DNA of 64,000 nt, from assembly GCF_031628175.1 (NCBI RefSeq), contig NZ_JAVLVT010000007.1:1-64000 (forward strand), written 5' to 3'. Below the pieces are notes generated by a model. The model saw only the letters and a program-made list of their open reading frames with translations. It was not told the origin of the DNA and made no database searches. Each line of letters begins with the position of its first letter. The first letter of the stretch is position 1. This document shows positions 53,420 through 62,007 of this stretch, piece by piece. Position numbers and translations under genes: made by a program. Origin of the DNA: Lipingzhangella_A rawalii. Its GTDB lineage: Bacteria > Actinomycetota > Actinomycetes > Streptosporangiales > Streptosporangiaceae.

Positions 53420-56400
53420 GTGCGCTCACCCTCCGACGATACCGACCAGTAGGTCACGTCGATCCTACCGTGTCGACACGCCCGCAGTGGCAGGGATTCG
53501 AGAACGCACGCCGTGCATGTCCTGTTGGGGTGGGATTGCGACGGTTCCAACGTCTGGGGGCGGCCCAGTCCCTGGACCGAGGAAAAGCCGAGACGTCCGG
53601 GAAGGCCGGTAGGGGATCTCCGAGCAGAGGCGCGCTGCACGGGAACCGCAAGCTCCCCCTGTATCGATCGGGCGGGGACAGACGTGTGCTGGTGCACGCG
53701 GGTGTGCTCGGGTTCGGCAGGGTGGTCGCCGCCGGTGCCCTCCAGCCAGGCGGCTACCTGCTCCGGGGTGGGGTGGTCGTAGGTGAGCGTGGCGGGTAGG
53801 AAGCGGCCGGTCGTCTCGGCCAGGCGGTCCCGGAGCTCAACGGCGGCCGCGGAGTCAAAGCCCAGTTCGGTGAAACTGCTTCGCATATCGACGGCGTCAC
53901 CTTGCTCCGGGGAGTAGCCCAGCACGGCTGCGGTGTGGTCACGCACGAGCTCGCTGTACGTGGGGGCCAACGGTTGGGTCTGTGGCCGCTGTGGATCCGC
54001 CCGTGGTTCGGGACGGTCCTCGTGGCTTGAAGCGGGTTTCGCCGCAGGCGTGGCGGGTGGGGCCGCGTCCTCGATCCAGAATCGACGGCGCTGGAACGGA
54101 TACGTGGGTAGATCCACGAGACGGGGTGGGTGCTGGGCCCACTGGTGCTCCCAGCCGATGTCATAACCGCGGGTGTAGAGTCGCCCGAGCGCGGTCAGCA
54201 GAGCCGTGACGTCGTGATGACTGCTTTCGTCGTCCCTATGGCCGCGCTGGGCGGCGAGCACGAGGGTGGCGGACTTCGCGTGCAGGCTCTGCTCGAGGGC
54301 CGAACGCAGCGTGGCTCGAGGCCCGATCTCTACGAACGTCCGCACTCCGTGGTTCTCCAGCTCAGCAACGGCTGCGGAGAAGCGTGTGGGCTGGCGGGCC
54401 TGGGTCACCCAGTAGTCGGGGCTGTCAAGCGTGGCCTGGATCGTTCCGGTGACGGTGGAGGCGAGTGGGATCCGCGGGGAGTGCAGGGTGCGGTGCGCGA
54501 CTCGCTGGGCGAATTCGGGGAGGACGGCATCCACCTGTGGCGAATGGAAGGCGCGGCTCACCGCAAGGCGACGCGTCGGGATGCCGTGCGTGGCGAATTC
54601 CCCGGCCAGGTGTTCGATGGTCATCTCATCGCCGGAGATGACGGTGCTCCGCGGGCCATTGACCGCGGCGATATCCACCGTGTGCCGCACCGGCTCCACC
54701 AGGGCGGCCACATCCTCTTCGGCTGCCTCGACGGAAAGCATGCCGCCATTGACCGGAAGCTGCTGCATCAGATACGCCCGGTCGGCCACGAGTGCACAGG
54801 CCTCGTCCAGGGAAAGCACCCCGGCCTGGTGCGCAGCCGCGATTTCGCCCACGGAGTGGCCCAGTAGATAGTCGGGCCGCACACCCCACTCTTCCAGAAG
54901 CCGGCACAATGCCACCTGGAAAGCGAACAGGGCCGGTTGAGTGAAGGAGGTCTCCTCCAACAACCGCGGCTGCTCGAACATCACCTCGCGCAGGGGGCGC
55001 TCCAGCCGGGGATCCAGCAGGCCGCACACCTCATCCAGGGCCGTGGCGAAGGTGGGAAACGTGGTGTAGAGCCCGCGCCCCATTCCAAGACGTTGGGCTC
55101 CCTGCCCAGAGAACACAAAGCCAACCGGGCCCGGGCTGCTCTCTGCCCGACCGACGAGCACCTCCCGATGTGGGGTTCCGGCAGCCAACGCCCGCAGCTG
55201 GGGCGACGGATCGGCTGTGGGCGCGGTAAGGACCACGGCGCGGTGTGCCAGGTGGGCGCGCGACACGGCCAGGGCGTTTCCGGTCTCCGCCGCGGTCTGC
55301 TCGGGGCGTGTGGCCAGATGCGTCTGGAGGCGTTCCGCCTGGGCGGCCAGGGCCGATGGGCTGTGGCCTGAAAGCGGCCAGGCCACTGTTGGTGCCGGCG
55401 CGTCAACAGAGATACTCCCTGCGTCCATCGGGGCCGCCGGGTTCGTCTCCTCGGGAGGTTCGATGAGGACGGCGTGGGCATTGGTCCCGCCCATACCAAA
55501 GGAACTGACGCCCGCAACGAGTGGGCGATCCTGCTCGGGCCAATGCGACCCGCCGGTATGGACGCGCAGGTGGAGGCGATCCAGGGGAATTTTCGGATTG
55601 GGGGTGGCGAAGTTGCGGCTGGCGGGTAGACGACGGTGGTGAACGCTCAGGGCGGTCTTCAGAAAACCAGCAATTCCGGCCGCCGCTTCCAGATGACCGA
55701 TATTGGTCTTGACGGAGCCCACCGCCAGGGGGCGGTCGGGATCACGGGCCACACCCAGCGCATCCCCCAGCGCCCGAGCCTCCACCGGATCGCCGACAGG
55801 TGTTCCGGTTCCATGGAGCTCCACGTACTGAACGTCGCGGCGGGCGATACCGGCGTGCTCATAGGCCTCACGAAGAAGTTCCTGCTGGGCGTGCGCGTTG
55901 GGTACGGTCAGCCCCTCCGAAGTGCCGTCATTGTTGACCACACTGTGCCGCAGTACGCAGTAGATGCGATCCGCGTCGGCCACCGCCGCGTCCAGGGGTT
56001 TCAGGACGACGACCCCGCCGCCCTCACCACGCACATAGCCGTTGGCGCGGGCGTCGAAGGTATAGCAGGCACCGTCGGGTGACACCGCGCCGAACTCGCT
56101 GGTGCTCAGGCTGCCGTGTGGGTCGAGCATCAGATTCACTCCACCGGCGAGTGCCAGGGCGCATTCCCCGGAGCGCAGGCTCTGTGCGGCCAGGTGCACC
56201 GCGACCAGCCCCGAGGACTGTGCGGTGTCCACCGCGAGGCTGGGGCCACGCAGTCCCAACCGGTAGGAGACACGGTTGGCGATGATGCTTCGGGTGAGTC
56301 CGGTAAGGGTGTGGCGGGTGATGGCGGTACTGCCCTGGCGGTGCACCCGTGCGGCGTAGTCGTCCGCGGCAGCGCCGATATAGACCCCGGTGGAGCTGTC

Positions 56401-56763
56401 GCTCAACTGGGGTGGCGCGGTTCTGGCGTCCTCCAGGGCCTCCCAGCACAGCTCCAGCATCAGGCGTTGCTGTGGGTCCATGCTGGCCGCCTCGCGTGGT
56501 GCGATGCCGAAGAACTCGGGATCGAAGCGGTCGACATGATCGAGGAAACCACCGTAGGTCGTCGCATCGGTGCCCGCATCGGCGAACGGCGCGCGGTGTC
56601 GCGGTGCACGCGTGATGGCACTGGCCCCCGATTCCAGGAGCTCCCAGAATGCCGCCGGGTTGGGGGCTGCCGGAAAACGACAGGACATCCCCACAACGGC
56701 GACCTCGCACGTGTCCACAGGGACTGTCGATGCATGACGGTTTCGACTGCTGGTACTGGCCAC
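53251..56763 (-). CDS. Orphan type I polyketide synthase loading module (KSQ-AT-ACP), probably truncated at 3' end
   Basis: 1170-aa frame, start GTG 56763 with GGGAGGGGAG 8 nt upstream. KS domain at about residues 18-440: the active-site Cys is replaced by Gln182 (DTAQSSGLVAVHL) while both His are kept (His317 in ELHGTGTPVGDP, His357 in TNIGHLEAAAG). This is the KSQ form, which decarboxylates the loaded malonyl unit. AT at about 545-840 has Ser637 in GHSVGE and RAFH (His740), pointing to malonyl-CoA. Post-AT linker PTYPFQRRRFWI at about 890 is followed by an ACP at about 925-995 with phosphopantetheine Ser971 in GFDSAAAVELRD. No KR, DH or TE is present. After about residue 1000 the translation is Arg/Ser-rich without similarity and runs 169 nt into the methyltransferase gene, so the real end was probably lost. 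The expected product is acetyl-ACP. Confidence 0.85.
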   Translation of the reverse strand: MASTSSRNRHASTVPVDTCEVAVVGMSCRFPAAPNPAAFWELLESGASAITRAPRHRAPFADAGTDATTYGGFLDHVDRFDPEFFGIAPREAASMDPQQRLMLELCWEALEDARTAPPQLSDSSTGVYIGAAADDYAARVHRQGSTAITRHTLTGLTRSIIANRVSYRLGLRGPSLAVDTAQSSGLVAVHLAAQSLRSGECALALAGGVNLMLDPHGSLSTSEFGAVSPDGACYTFDARANGYVRGEGGGVVVLKPLDAAVADADRIYCVLRHSVVNNDGTSEGLTVPNAHAQQELLREAYEHAGIARRDVQYVELHGTGTPVGDPVEARALGDALGVARDPDRPLAVGSVKTNIGHLEAAAGIAGFLKTALSVHHRRLPASRNFATPNPKIPLDRLHLRVHTGGSHWPEQDRPLVAGVSSFGMGGTNAHAVLIEPPEETNPAAPMDAGSISVDAPAPTVAWPLSGHSPSALAAQAERLQTHLATRPEQTAAETGNALAVSRAHLAHRAVVLTAPTADPSPQLRALAAGTPHREVLVGRAESSPGPVGFVFSGQGAQRLGMGRGLYTTFPTFATALDEVCGLLDPRLERPLREVMFEQPRLLEETSFTQPALFAFQVALCRLLEEWGVRPDYLLGHSVGEIAAAHQAGVLSLDEACALVADRAYLMQQLPVNGGMLSVEAAEEDVAALVEPVRHTVDIAAVNGPRSTVISGDEMTIEHLAGEFATHGIPTRRLAVSRAFHSPQVDAVLPEFAQRVAHRTLHSPRIPLASTVTGTIQATLDSPDYWVTQARQPTRFSAAVAELENHGVRTFVEIGPRATLRSALEQSLHAKSATLVLAAQRGHRDDESSHHDVTALLTALGRLYTRGYDIGWEHQWAQHPPRLVDLPTYPFQRRRFWIEDAAPPATPAAKPASSHEDRPEPRADPQRPQTQPLAPTYSELVRDHTAAVLGYSPEQGDAVDMRSSFTELGFDSAAAVELRDRLAETTGRFLPATLTYDHPTPEQVAAWLEGTGGDHPAEPEHTRVHQHTSVPARSIQGELAVPVQRASARRSPTGLPGRLGFSSVQGLGRPQTLEPSQSHPNRTCTACVLESLPLRACRHGRIDVTYWSVSSEGERTWSRSRSGWTLSRRRERRAGSSSTRVSLPLLGCTTSCSTARTTSRWTGRLPKQACP

Positions 56764-57300
56764 TGTGCGGTCTCCCCTCCCGCGTAATCCGCATGTTCCG
56801 GCCCTCCCAGTGCCGTCAGGAACAGATGCGGAAAATAATGAGATGTCGGGCACACTCGTGCGTTAGCGTCCCACGCTGACCTCGGTGTTCGTCTCCTCGG
56901 TGGTGACTGCGACTGTCTGGTGTCGGACTCAGTGGGTTAGCACCCAAGCGATGCTCGGGCACACCCACCGTTCCGGAGCCAGGGCGCTCCCCCCGGAGAC
57001 AGCGGATATACGGAACTCCCGTGGTTCGGACCCAGTGAACAATTCAAGACAGACACTTTCCGAAGCATCACGTGTCCAAAATTTGATGGCCAGCTCGCAA
57101 CACAAATCGACAATATCGACAAAAGAGACGCATTCGACAGTGGCCCACAGATGGCTCAAACGGGCCATACCGTCCCGGAAAGGGTAAACTCCGGCTCTGC
57201 GCGGGTGCAATGGGTGATCCCAATTCGGACGAGGTCACCCGGCTTTCACCCACGGCGTATCTGGGACCACAGCCACACAGCGATGATCATGTGCAGCAAC
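56764..57300. other. Gap upstream of the polyketide synthase, AT-richer core
   Basis: 537 bp between the polyketide synthase start and the palindrome that follows the flavoprotein gene. Bases about 57030-57150 are visibly AT-richer than the rest of the window. No gene is supportable; short frames lack ribosome sites. It probably holds the polyketide synthase promoter. Confidence 0.5.
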
Positions 57301-57348
57301 AACAGGGCGCGGGGGCCACAGTCCGGACTGTGGCCCCCGCGCCCTGTT
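57301..57348. terminator. 48-bp perfect palindrome after the conservon operon
   Basis: The arms 57301-57324 and 57325-57348 are exact reverse complements with no spacer, centred on TCCGGA. It lies 33 nt beyond the stop of the styrene-monooxygenase-like gene. It could act as a very strong terminator for the five-gene operon. Confidence 0.8.
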
Positions 57349-57380
57349 CAGCCGCTGGCCCGCGCCTTTCGAGTGTTCCG

Positions 57381-58634
57381 CTATGCGGACTGTTTGGATG
57401 TCACCGTGTCCAAATACGCCTGGGCCTTCACCGGGTCCAGGAGCCACTCGTGGAAATCAAGCGGATTGTCCCAGCCGTGCACCCAGCGGTCCCCGATCTC
57501 GGGATGGTACGGAGCGGCCGCGAACACATCCTGGAACTGCTGGGGTGGGGGGCCATCCCAGAACGAGGACACGGTCTCCGCCCACAGTTCCGCGTAGTAG
57601 CCGTAGGTCCAGAACGACTCGAAGGTCTGCACCATGAAGGTCTCGTCGAACGGACGATCGCCGTGCGCCACAATGCTCTCCAGGTAGCTCTTGGCGCAGC
57701 GACTGGAGTGGTTCCACCCTTGTGCTGCGGAGGGATCGGAGGTGATCACGACGTCGGCGATCCCCAGGACCCGGCCCCCCGACGGAAGCACCCCCACCGG
57801 CTTGCGCACCTGGGGACGCAGGGCCTCCAGGGTCACACTACGGCCGTCGATCAACTCCGCCTTGGACACACGCTCGTAGTACTTGGGCAGGTAGTCCCGC
57901 AGCAGGGCACACATATGATCCCACTGCTGGTCAGGACGCATGCGCTCCGGCCAGCTGTCGATCACCCCGTTGCGCCACTCCGAGATGAACACCCCCGTGC
58001 ACGGACCGTCCTCACTCAGCATCGGGATGATGAACGGCTGTCCGGCGTCGGCGCTGGCTCCGATCCAGGCCGTCTCCGGGTCCGCGTCCGGGTCGGGAGC
58101 CACCCCGTCAACCAGCGCCTGGGCGATGATGCGAGGACGGGCTCCGCTGAAGCGGTGTGGGTCCGGCTCGAAGAGCGCACCCAGCTCGCCATGGCCGACA
58201 GCGACAACGATCAGGTCGAACATGCGCGCGAAGTAGTCGAGGTCGGTGACACTGATTCCGTGGATCACCACCTTGCCACCACGGTCTTCGAAATACTCCA
58301 GCCAGTCCGCCATTTTCACCCGCCGGTCGACCGACACGGCATACCCCTGGTGCCGACCGCCGATCTCCACGACCGGCTCGGTCGTTCCGGGGGGATAGAC
58401 GTGCAGCTTCATCGCCTCAATGTGTGGGGCCTGCGCGCTCCAGAAATCGAGTTCGAGCTCACGCTCGAACTCGAGAATCGTGGGATAGGTGAACTGGGTG
58501 AGGGACGGGCGCCCTGTCCGAATCTCGGTGGAGGTCTGACTGGTGATCACGGTGACGTCGTAACCGTGGGTGAGCAACCCATGGGCGAGGTGCAGGCCCG
58601 ACTGGCCCGCGCCGACGATCAGGATCTTACGCAT
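57381..58634 (-). CDS. StyA-like FAD-dependent monooxygenase
   Basis: 417-aa flavoprotein of the styrene/indole monooxygenase type. The N-terminal FAD fold is KILIVGAGQSGLHLAHGLL. Family-typical stretches follow: TGRPSLTQFTYPTILEFERE at about residue 40, YAVSVDRRVKMADWLEYFED at about residue 98, and GVLPSGGRVLGIADVV at about residue 278. StyA enzymes epoxidise aryl alkenes using FADH2 from a separate StyB reductase; no reductase is in the window. It is 14 nt downstream of cvnD in the conservon operon, where a cytochrome P450 is more usual. The substrate is unknown. Confidence 0.83.
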   Translation of the reverse strand: MRKILIVGAGQSGLHLAHGLLTHGYDVTVITSQTSTEIRTGRPSLTQFTYPTILEFERELELDFWSAQAPHIEAMKLHVYPPGTTEPVVEIGGRHQGYAVSVDRRVKMADWLEYFEDRGGKVVIHGISVTDLDYFARMFDLIVVAVGHGELGALFEPDPHRFSGARPRIIAQALVDGVAPDPDADPETAWIGASADAGQPFIIPMLSEDGPCTGVFISEWRNGVIDSWPERMRPDQQWDHMCALLRDYLPKYYERVSKAELIDGRSVTLEALRPQVRKPVGVLPSGGRVLGIADVVITSDPSAAQGWNHSSRCAKSYLESIVAHGDRPFDETFMVQTFESFWTYGYYAELWAETVSSFWDGPPPQQFQDVFAAAPYHPEIGDRWVHGWDNPLDFHEWLLDPVKAQAYLDTVTSKQSA

Positions 58635-58648
58635 CCGGGCCTTCTTTG

Positions 58649-59245
58649 CTAACCAACAGGCTCTGGCTGGGTGGGACGGGACAGTGCGTACATCAGCAGT
58701 GTCTTGAGCACCGAGCCGGAGGAGGATCGGTCCCGCGCGTCGAAATCGACGATCGGCACCTCCGGCGCGATTTCGAGTGCTTCCCGAATCTCGTCGATCG
58801 TGTAGTCCAACCGGCCGTCGAACCGGTTCAACGCGACGATGTAGGGGATGCGCTGGTTACGTTCGAAGTAGTCGACCGCGTCGAAGCTATCGGCCAGTCG
58901 TCGACTGTCCACCACCACAACAGCGCCGACCGCTCCGCGCACCAGGTCGTCCCACATGAACCAGAAGCGGGACTGACCCGGAGTTCCGAACATGTACATG
59001 ATCAGCTCATGATCCAGGGTGATGCGGCCGAAGTCCATGGCCACGGTGGTGGTGGCCTTGGTCGGAGTTGCGGAGATATCGTCGTGCTCCACACTGGCCT
59101 CGGTCATGATCGCCTCGGTGGTCACGGGCGGAATCTCCGAGACCGAGGCGACCAGGGTGGTTTTGCCGGCCCCGAACCCTCCGGCTACCACAATCTTGGT
59201 CGAGACTTTCGACCGGCTGTCACTGGAAGAGTCGTTCGAGACCAC
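58649..59245 (-). CDS. cvnD: Conservon GTP/ATP-binding protein CvnD
   Basis: 198-aa Ras-like G protein of the conservon signalling complex. P-loop VVAGGFGAGKTTLVASVSEI lies at about residue 18, the switch region DFGRITLDHELIMYMFGTPG at about residue 70, and the NKxD-equivalent VALNRFDGRLDYTIDEIREA at about residue 135. It overlaps cvnC by 26 nt with a GTG start. CvnD is thought to cycle at the membrane with CvnA-CvnC, linking signals to development or antibiotic production. Confidence 0.92.
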   Translation of the reverse strand: MVSNDSSSDSRSKVSTKIVVAGGFGAGKTTLVASVSEIPPVTTEAIMTEASVEHDDISATPTKATTTVAMDFGRITLDHELIMYMFGTPGQSRFWFMWDDLVRGAVGAVVVVDSRRLADSFDAVDYFERNQRIPYIVALNRFDGRLDYTIDEIREALEIAPEVPIVDFDARDRSSSGSVLKTLLMYALSRPTQPEPVG

Positions 59246-59579
59246 GAAGCGCCCTCTCGAGAACCTGGTTTTCCGATGGACTGTGCCCGGTGATGGTTGG
59301 GTGAATGTAGACCAGACCCTGGTCCGCCAGATCGCTGAGCAACACCTGGGTCACCCCGAGGGGGATGTCCAGTTCCGCCGCGATCTCGGCGACCGAACGC
59401 GGTTCCACGCACAGCTCGTGGATGCTCCGCGACTCCGGCATCAGGGCGCGGGGCGGCTCACTGCCGGGATCCGCGGCCGAGACGAGGGTCTGCACCATGA
59501 GTGGATGACGTGACCGGGTCCGCCCACCGGTGAAGGTGTAGGGGCGGATCCGCGCGCTCCGTCGCCTGCGGTAGCTCAT
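59220..59579 (-). CDS. cvnC: Conservon DUF742 protein CvnC
   Basis: 119-aa DUF742 protein with winged-helix-like C-terminal region. RIRPYTFTGGRTRSRHPLMV at about residue 10 and SVAEIAAELDIPLGVTQVLL at about residue 62, followed by DLADQGLVYIHP, are typical. It sits between cvnB and cvnD in the usual order. Confidence 0.92.
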   Translation of the reverse strand: MSYRRRRSARIRPYTFTGGRTRSRHPLMVQTLVSAADPGSEPPRALMPESRSIHELCVEPRSVAEIAAELDIPLGVTQVLLSDLADQGLVYIHPTITGHSPSENQVLERALRGLERLFQ

Positions 59580-59629
59580 TGTTCGATGGCAACCTTCTCG
59601 TGAGTCTGGTGCGGGCCAACAGGCGCGTC

Positions 59630-60055
59630 TCAGCGCCCGATCACCTCGCGTAGTTCGGATCGCAACTGCGGGGTGAGTACGTGCGCGGCATCTTCGACAA
59701 GCCGCGTCATCTGGTAGGCGACGATTTTCATATCGGCCTCGGGAGAGGTCAGCACGGCCAGGCAGGAGCCGTCGCTGATGGACATCACGAACATGTGACC
59801 GCGCTGCATGCGCACGATGAGCTGTTCACAGTCACCCTTGCCGAACATGCGCGCCCCGCCCTCGGCGAGACTGTGCAGTCCACTGGCGATCGCCGAGAGC
59901 TGCTCGGCGTGCTCCTCGGGCAGATCGCGGGAGGCCGTCAACAGCAGCCCATCGGAGGAGACGACGATGGCATGTTCCACGCCGCGCACCTCGTCAACGA
60001 AATTGGAGATCAGCCAGGTGAAATTGTCGGCGCTGTCCGTCAACTGGTCAGTCAT
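59630..60055 (-). CDS. cvnB: Conservon roadblock/LC7 protein CvnB
   Basis: 141-aa roadblock/LC7 domain protein. FTWLISNFVDEVRGVEHAIV, then SSDGLLLTASRDLPEEHAEQ and LHSLAEGGARMFGKG, are characteristic. Roadblock proteins act as regulators or GTPase-activating partners of CvnD. It is in the operon between cvnA and cvnC. Confidence 0.93.
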   Translation of the reverse strand: MTDQLTDSADNFTWLISNFVDEVRGVEHAIVVSSDGLLLTASRDLPEEHAEQLSAIASGLHSLAEGGARMFGKGDCEQLIVRMQRGHMFVMSISDGSCLAVLTSPEADMKIVAYQMTRLVEDAAHVLTPQLRSELREVIGR

Positions 60056-60105
60056 TGGGGGGCTCCAGCTCTAGGGGTCGATCGCGGTGTCCGGCCGGGC
60101 ACGGG

Positions 60106-61425
60106 TCACTGCTCCTCCTGTGCGGCGGCTCGTTCACCAGCCAGGAAACCGTCGATGTCGCTGCTGATGCGTTGGGCACGATTACCCGCACCGGCTTCGG
60201 TGGCCGGGGTCGCCGTCGAGGTGGCGGGTGGGCTGTCATCGTCGGGATCCAGCACCGGGGTCGCAGCCTGGCGGGCACTGCGGCGGGGCAACCCTGCTGC
60301 GGTTGTCGTCGCGCCCGACGGGGAGGAGCCCGGCCTGGGGCCGCCGGACGCCGGAGCGGGGGCGGGGGCGGGGGCGGGTCCTTGGGCCAGGGGTGGAGGC
60401 TGGCTGGAGATCGGCTCCCGCAACAAGTGGTGTGGGACCACCACGAATGCACTCATGCCGCGGAAGGCCCGCTGCTCCAGCTGGACCTGCATGCCGTGCC
60501 GGTGGGCGATACGGCTGACCACGTACAGGCCCATGTGCCGCATGCCCCCCTCGTCCACCTCGGCTGACCCGGCCAGTCGCTCGTTCAGCGAGCCGAGCTG
60601 TTCGGCCGGAACCCCGATCCCCTCGTCCTCCACGGCCAGCAACAGCTTGCCGTCGGCCATGGGCTGCCCACTGACGACCACCTGGGCATGTTCGGGAGAC
60701 TTGGCGGTGGCGTTATCCAACAGCTCGGCCAGAAGATGGGCCAGGTCGTCGCCGACGGGCCCCGCAAGGTGGGAGTCGGGAAGTTTGCCTACCTGCACAC
60801 GGTTGTAGTCACCGATCTCCGAGATCGCCGCCCGGGCTACATCCAGGATCGGCATGGGTTCCAGATGCGGGTCCTCGGGCCCCTGTCCCGCCAGGACCAG
60901 CAGATTCTCACCGTTGCGCCGCATCCGCGTGGCGAGGTTGTCCATCTTGAACAGTTTCGCCAGCAGGTCGGGGTCCTCGGTCTCGTTCTCGAGGCCTTCG
61001 AGAACGTCCAGCAGGGACTCCACCAGTGTCAGGTCCCGCATCGCAAGGCTGGCCATGGCCGCGCTGGACAGGGTCGCCTCGCTGTGTTCGGCCGCCTCGG
61101 GAGGCTGCGCAGGCGCGGCGCTGTCAGCGCTGTCGACGGGGGCGGCGGTCCCGGTGGTGGTGTGGGCGTTCGACCCGCCCGTCACCTCCTCCGGGGTCGA
61201 CTCACCATCGACCACGGCCGAATCTGCTTCCGGATCCGGTGGAGCCTGCGGTGGCTGTGTTCCGGACTCGTATGGGGACGAGGGATCCGTCCGACGGGGC
61301 CACAGCCCTGCGCTCAGCCACCTCAGCCACGTCCGTCGCGGCGCGCGGGGGTGCTCCTGGCCACTGCGCCGGTGATCGGACCTGGGAGGGTCAGTGGGGT
61401 CGGGCGGTGTCGGCGCCTGTGCCAC
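60106..61425 (-). CDS. cvnA: Conservon sensor kinase-like ATPase CvnA, short form
   Basis: 439-aa protein with a C-terminal HATPase domain (N-box LAHLLAELLDNATAKSPEHA at about residue 228, G1 box LAVEDEGIGVPAEQLGS at about residue 265, GGMRHMGLYVVSRIAHRHGM at about residue 292). LATRMRRNGENLLVLAGQGP (about residue 165) occupies the DHp-like position, with no phosphorylatable His in the usual place. Classical CvnA proteins are 800-1000 aa with two membrane helices and a nitrate/sulfate sensor; here these are missing and the first 130 residues are Pro/Ala/Glu-rich disorder. A Pro/Ala-rich tail follows the ATPase. GTG start at 61425 with GAGGAGAG. Confidence 0.88.
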   Translation of the reverse strand: MAQAPTPPDPTDPPRSDHRRSGQEHPRAPRRTWLRWLSAGLWPRRTDPSSPYESGTQPPQAPPDPEADSAVVDGESTPEEVTGGSNAHTTTGTAAPVDSADSAAPAQPPEAAEHSEATLSSAAMASLAMRDLTLVESLLDVLEGLENETEDPDLLAKLFKMDNLATRMRRNGENLLVLAGQGPEDPHLEPMPILDVARAAISEIGDYNRVQVGKLPDSHLAGPVGDDLAHLLAELLDNATAKSPEHAQVVVSGQPMADGKLLLAVEDEGIGVPAEQLGSLNERLAGSAEVDEGGMRHMGLYVVSRIAHRHGMQVQLEQRAFRGMSAFVVVPHHLLREPISSQPPPLAQGPAPAPAPAPASGGPRPGSSPSGATTTAAGLPRRSARQAATPVLDPDDDSPPATSTATPATEAGAGNRAQRISSDIDGFLAGERAAAQEEQ

Positions 61426-61958
61426 GGCTTCTCTCCTCGTTCAGTTGGACTGACCACGGGTCGTGGACGGTGGGGCAGCCACGACCAGTCCGGGTCGAAG
61501 GGCCCAGCGGCCACAACACCCGCGCCACCGACACGACCGAGCCAGCCCGATCCGGATACGACCTGGCTGGTTCGACTCCTGCGATCACGACGGTGGCTCG
61601 ATGAACACGGTGCGCAGTTACGGGGGATCGTGCACACGAACTGCCGCATCCGCCACAGTCGCGGCGATGGTGGGGCCACGCGAGGGATCGCCACGGGTAC
61701 CCCAGAGGCCGGTCCACACCACTGCGGGTGTGCACGTGTCAGGACCCGCCCGAGCGGCCTGGTCCGGATATCCACCGAAGGCTCCCAAACATCGCCGTGT
61801 GTGATGTTGGTACGGTACTGCGCGCGGCCAGATCCGCTCAGGCGTTTCCCAAAGAAATCCCAAAAAGTTTGGGGTTTCGTGGCTCGGGGCCGAACCACCG
61901 CTCAGTCAGGCCGGTGTCGTGGGTGAGACCTCGCCGCCCAGCCGCCGGTAGGGGCCCC
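61426..61958. other. Gap between cvnA and def; no supported gene
   Basis: 533 bp containing the cvnA promoter region and nothing else I can support. A tRNA-like T-arm at 61566-61582 has no matching acceptor stem. Confidence 0.5.
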
Positions 61959-61998
61959 GGCCCGGGTGGGCTGTCGCACGCGTCAGCCCACCCGGGCC
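61959..61998 (-). terminator. 15-bp hairpin terminator after def
   Basis: Perfect stem with arms 61959-61973 and 61984-61998 and a 10-nt loop, starting 10 nt beyond the def stop codon. Confidence 0.8.
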
Positions 61999-62007
61999 GA
62001 GATCCGG

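Noticed and set aside
56929..57210. Minus-strand 93-aa frame upstream of the polyketide synthase, considered as a RiPP precursor because it has several Cys/Ser/Thr
   Set aside because: No ribosome site, no leader-like conservation and no maturation genes nearby.
61566..61582. tRNA-like T-arm (GCTGG-TTCGACT-CCTGC) followed by GATCACGA
   Set aside because: One mismatch in the five-base stem, and no complementary 5' acceptor arm (CGTGATC) at the expected distance upstream; no D- or anticodon arm.
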